Assembly: GCA_903958265.1 (NCBI GenBank)
Contig: CAJBSQ010000126.1
Location: 1-15,444, forward strand
Origin: an uncultured Planctomycetaceae bacterium
GTDB taxonomy: Bacteria > Planctomycetota > Planctomycetia > Pirellulales > UBA1268
Length of the DNA stretch: 15,444 bases
Direction of reading: 5' to 3'
Shown: positions 15,006-15,444 of the stretch, one piece after another
Position numbering within the stretch: the first letter of the stretch is position 1
How the letters are laid out: every line of letters starts with the position of its first letter
Notes under the pieces: model-generated
Told to the model about the DNA's origin: nothing
The model's database searches: none
The model's input: only the letters and a program-made list of their open reading frames with translations
Position numbers and translations under genes: made by a program

Positions 15006-15230
15006 ATGGCCCGGATCCGAAACGTCTTCGAAATTATTGAACTGTACGGTCACGACGAGAACTTCGAGCCCCAGTGCACGATGGACTTCGTTCCGACCAC
15101 GGCCCCTGCCGGCTCCAAGCAGAAGATCACCATCCTCGCCGACCGCATCCAGCGGGGCATGCCGCTGTGGCACCCCGAGGACTCGACCGAAGCGACGGGT
15201 GTGCTCGTGGGCGCCGGCGCGGAAGACTGA
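15006..15230 (+). CDS. Small conserved-looking protein, 74 aa
   Basis: The product is an acidic, soluble protein: MARIRNVFEIIELYGHDENF, then EPQCTMDFVPTTAPAGSKQK, ITILADRIQRGMPLWHPED and a variable end. I recognise no domain. The N-terminal RIRNVFEIIELYGHDE and the segment ILADRIQRGMPLWHPED look like conserved cores, and I believe similar 60-80-aa proteins occur in planctomycetes. The pattern resembles a short alpha/beta protein. The ATG at 15006 fits the core start. The best Shine-Dalgarno, AAGGAG, is about 13 nt away, longer than normal. An in-frame ATG at 14935 and a GTG at 14865 exist but would include the ribosome binding site and repeat region, so I reject them. The strong upstream promoter suggests substantial expression. 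Confidence 0.72.
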   Translation: MARIRNVFEIIELYGHDENFEPQCTMDFVPTTAPAGSKQKITILADRIQRGMPLWHPEDSTEATGVLVGAGAED

Positions 15231-15244
15231 CTGTCTATCGGCTG

Positions 15245-15384
15245 CGGGACGGCATGAGTTGTCTCGCCGGGCTGCGGGGCCCCACGCTCGCCAGCGTTCC
15301 GCAGGAGGCGGGCTGGTGAGCCCAACCTCGGCTTCGGGACGGCATGAGTTGTCTCGCCGGGCTGCGGCAGCCCCACGCTCGCCA
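15245..15384. repeat. Direct repeat pair, 49/50 bp
   Basis: Copy 1 spans 15245-15293 and copy 2 spans 15335-15384, a 90-bp offset. Both begin CGGGACGGCATGAGTTGTCT and end CCCACGCTCGCCA. They differ only in the middle (GGGCTGCGGGGCCCC versus GGGCTGCGGCAGCCCC), where each can still fold into a short GC hairpin. Between them lies another hairpin, GGGCT-GGTG-AGCCC (15310-15323). It lies in the 214 bp after the 74-aa gene, which has no gene I can support. It looks like a dispersed intergenic repeat element present twice. Confidence 0.75.
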
Positions 15385-15390
15385 TCCTCA

Positions 15391-15443
15391 CGCCGATCCC
15401 GCCGCCTGCCTGTTTTTTATCCGGTCATTCCCGGGAATCGGCG
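15391..15443. repeat. Imperfect inverted repeat at the right edge
   Basis: CGCCGATCCCG (15391-15401) is complementary to CGGGAATCGGCG (15432-15443) apart from one bulged A. The 30-nt loop contains TTTTTT (15413-15418). The T-run lies inside the loop, not after the stem, so this is not an ordinary intrinsic terminator. It follows directly after the direct repeat pair and could be part of the same element. Confidence 0.4.
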
Positions 15444-15444
15444 G

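Noticed and set aside
15245..15384. CRISPR array
   Set aside because: Only two copies, 49-50 bp each, with a structured 41-bp spacer and no cas genes; the repeats do not have array form.
15050..15391. 113-aa minus-strand frame with repeated PQPGETTHAVP peptide
   Set aside because: The repeated peptide is just the translation of the direct DNA repeat, and the frame overlaps the 74-aa gene.
15402..15420. Intrinsic terminator at the TTTTTT run
   Set aside because: No GC stem lies immediately before the T-run; the inverted repeat surrounds it instead.

Overview
The window is GC-rich DNA, densely packed with genes on both strands. It most likely comes from a planctomycete of the Pirellulales type. 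The best clade marker is the DUF1559 protein at 9051-10079, which has a prepilin-type N-terminus and a C-terminal H-x9-DG motif, a family greatly expanded in Planctomycetes. Several secreted or low-complexity proteins also look like ones I recall from that phylum. This placement comes from family knowledge, not from a search. I see no rRNA, tRNA, CRISPR array, transposase, integrase or phage gene. The window looks like chromosomal backbone with lineage-specific small genes, not a mobile or defence island.

Layout. 130-672 (+) is an exported VOC/glyoxalase-fold protein. It converges on a minus-strand pair: an exported HEAT/LRR-like/PDZ protein (2499-1501) followed 35 bp later by an APS kinase, cysC (1465-773). 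A nested hairpin at 707-754 sits in the convergent gap. Divergent from the PDZ gene is a YgiQ-family radical SAM protein (2574-4592), then an orphan D12-class DNA adenine methylase (4681-5844) and a 99-aa secreted protein (5888-6187). These converge on a GNAT-like acyltransferase (7329-6196). An OmpR-type response regulator (7462-8214) overlaps the 3' end of trpC (8947-8165) by 50 bp tail to tail. A co-directional minus-strand run, in transcription order, is a histidine kinase (12778-11861), purH (11819-10167), the DUF1559 pseudopilin (10079-9051) and trpC.

From 12847 rightward all genes are on plus: an unrecognised 177-aa protein, a small-barrel protein with a Lys/Pro/Ala-rich tail carrying three copies of a short helical motif, a Coa1-like lipoprotein, and a 74-aa conserved-looking protein behind a good sigma70-type promoter and a roughly 240-nt leader. 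The last 200 bp hold two copies of a 49/50-bp direct repeat and an inverted repeat.

Functional links. The histidine kinase and response regulator are each alone in the window and are plausible partners, although four kilobases and three genes separate them. purH and trpC are housekeeping biosynthesis genes (IMP and tryptophan). cysC makes PAPS, but no ATP sulfurylase gene is nearby. No new multi-gene system can be demonstrated. The most interesting unexplained items are the three-motif scaffold-like protein, the leader and promoter of the 74-aa gene, and the terminal repeat pair. Many starts were settled by clear Shine-Dalgarno sequences (AGGAG, AAGGAG, GGAGG), so this genome does use them. 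That supports two non-obvious starts: GTG at 7329 and TTG at 4681.
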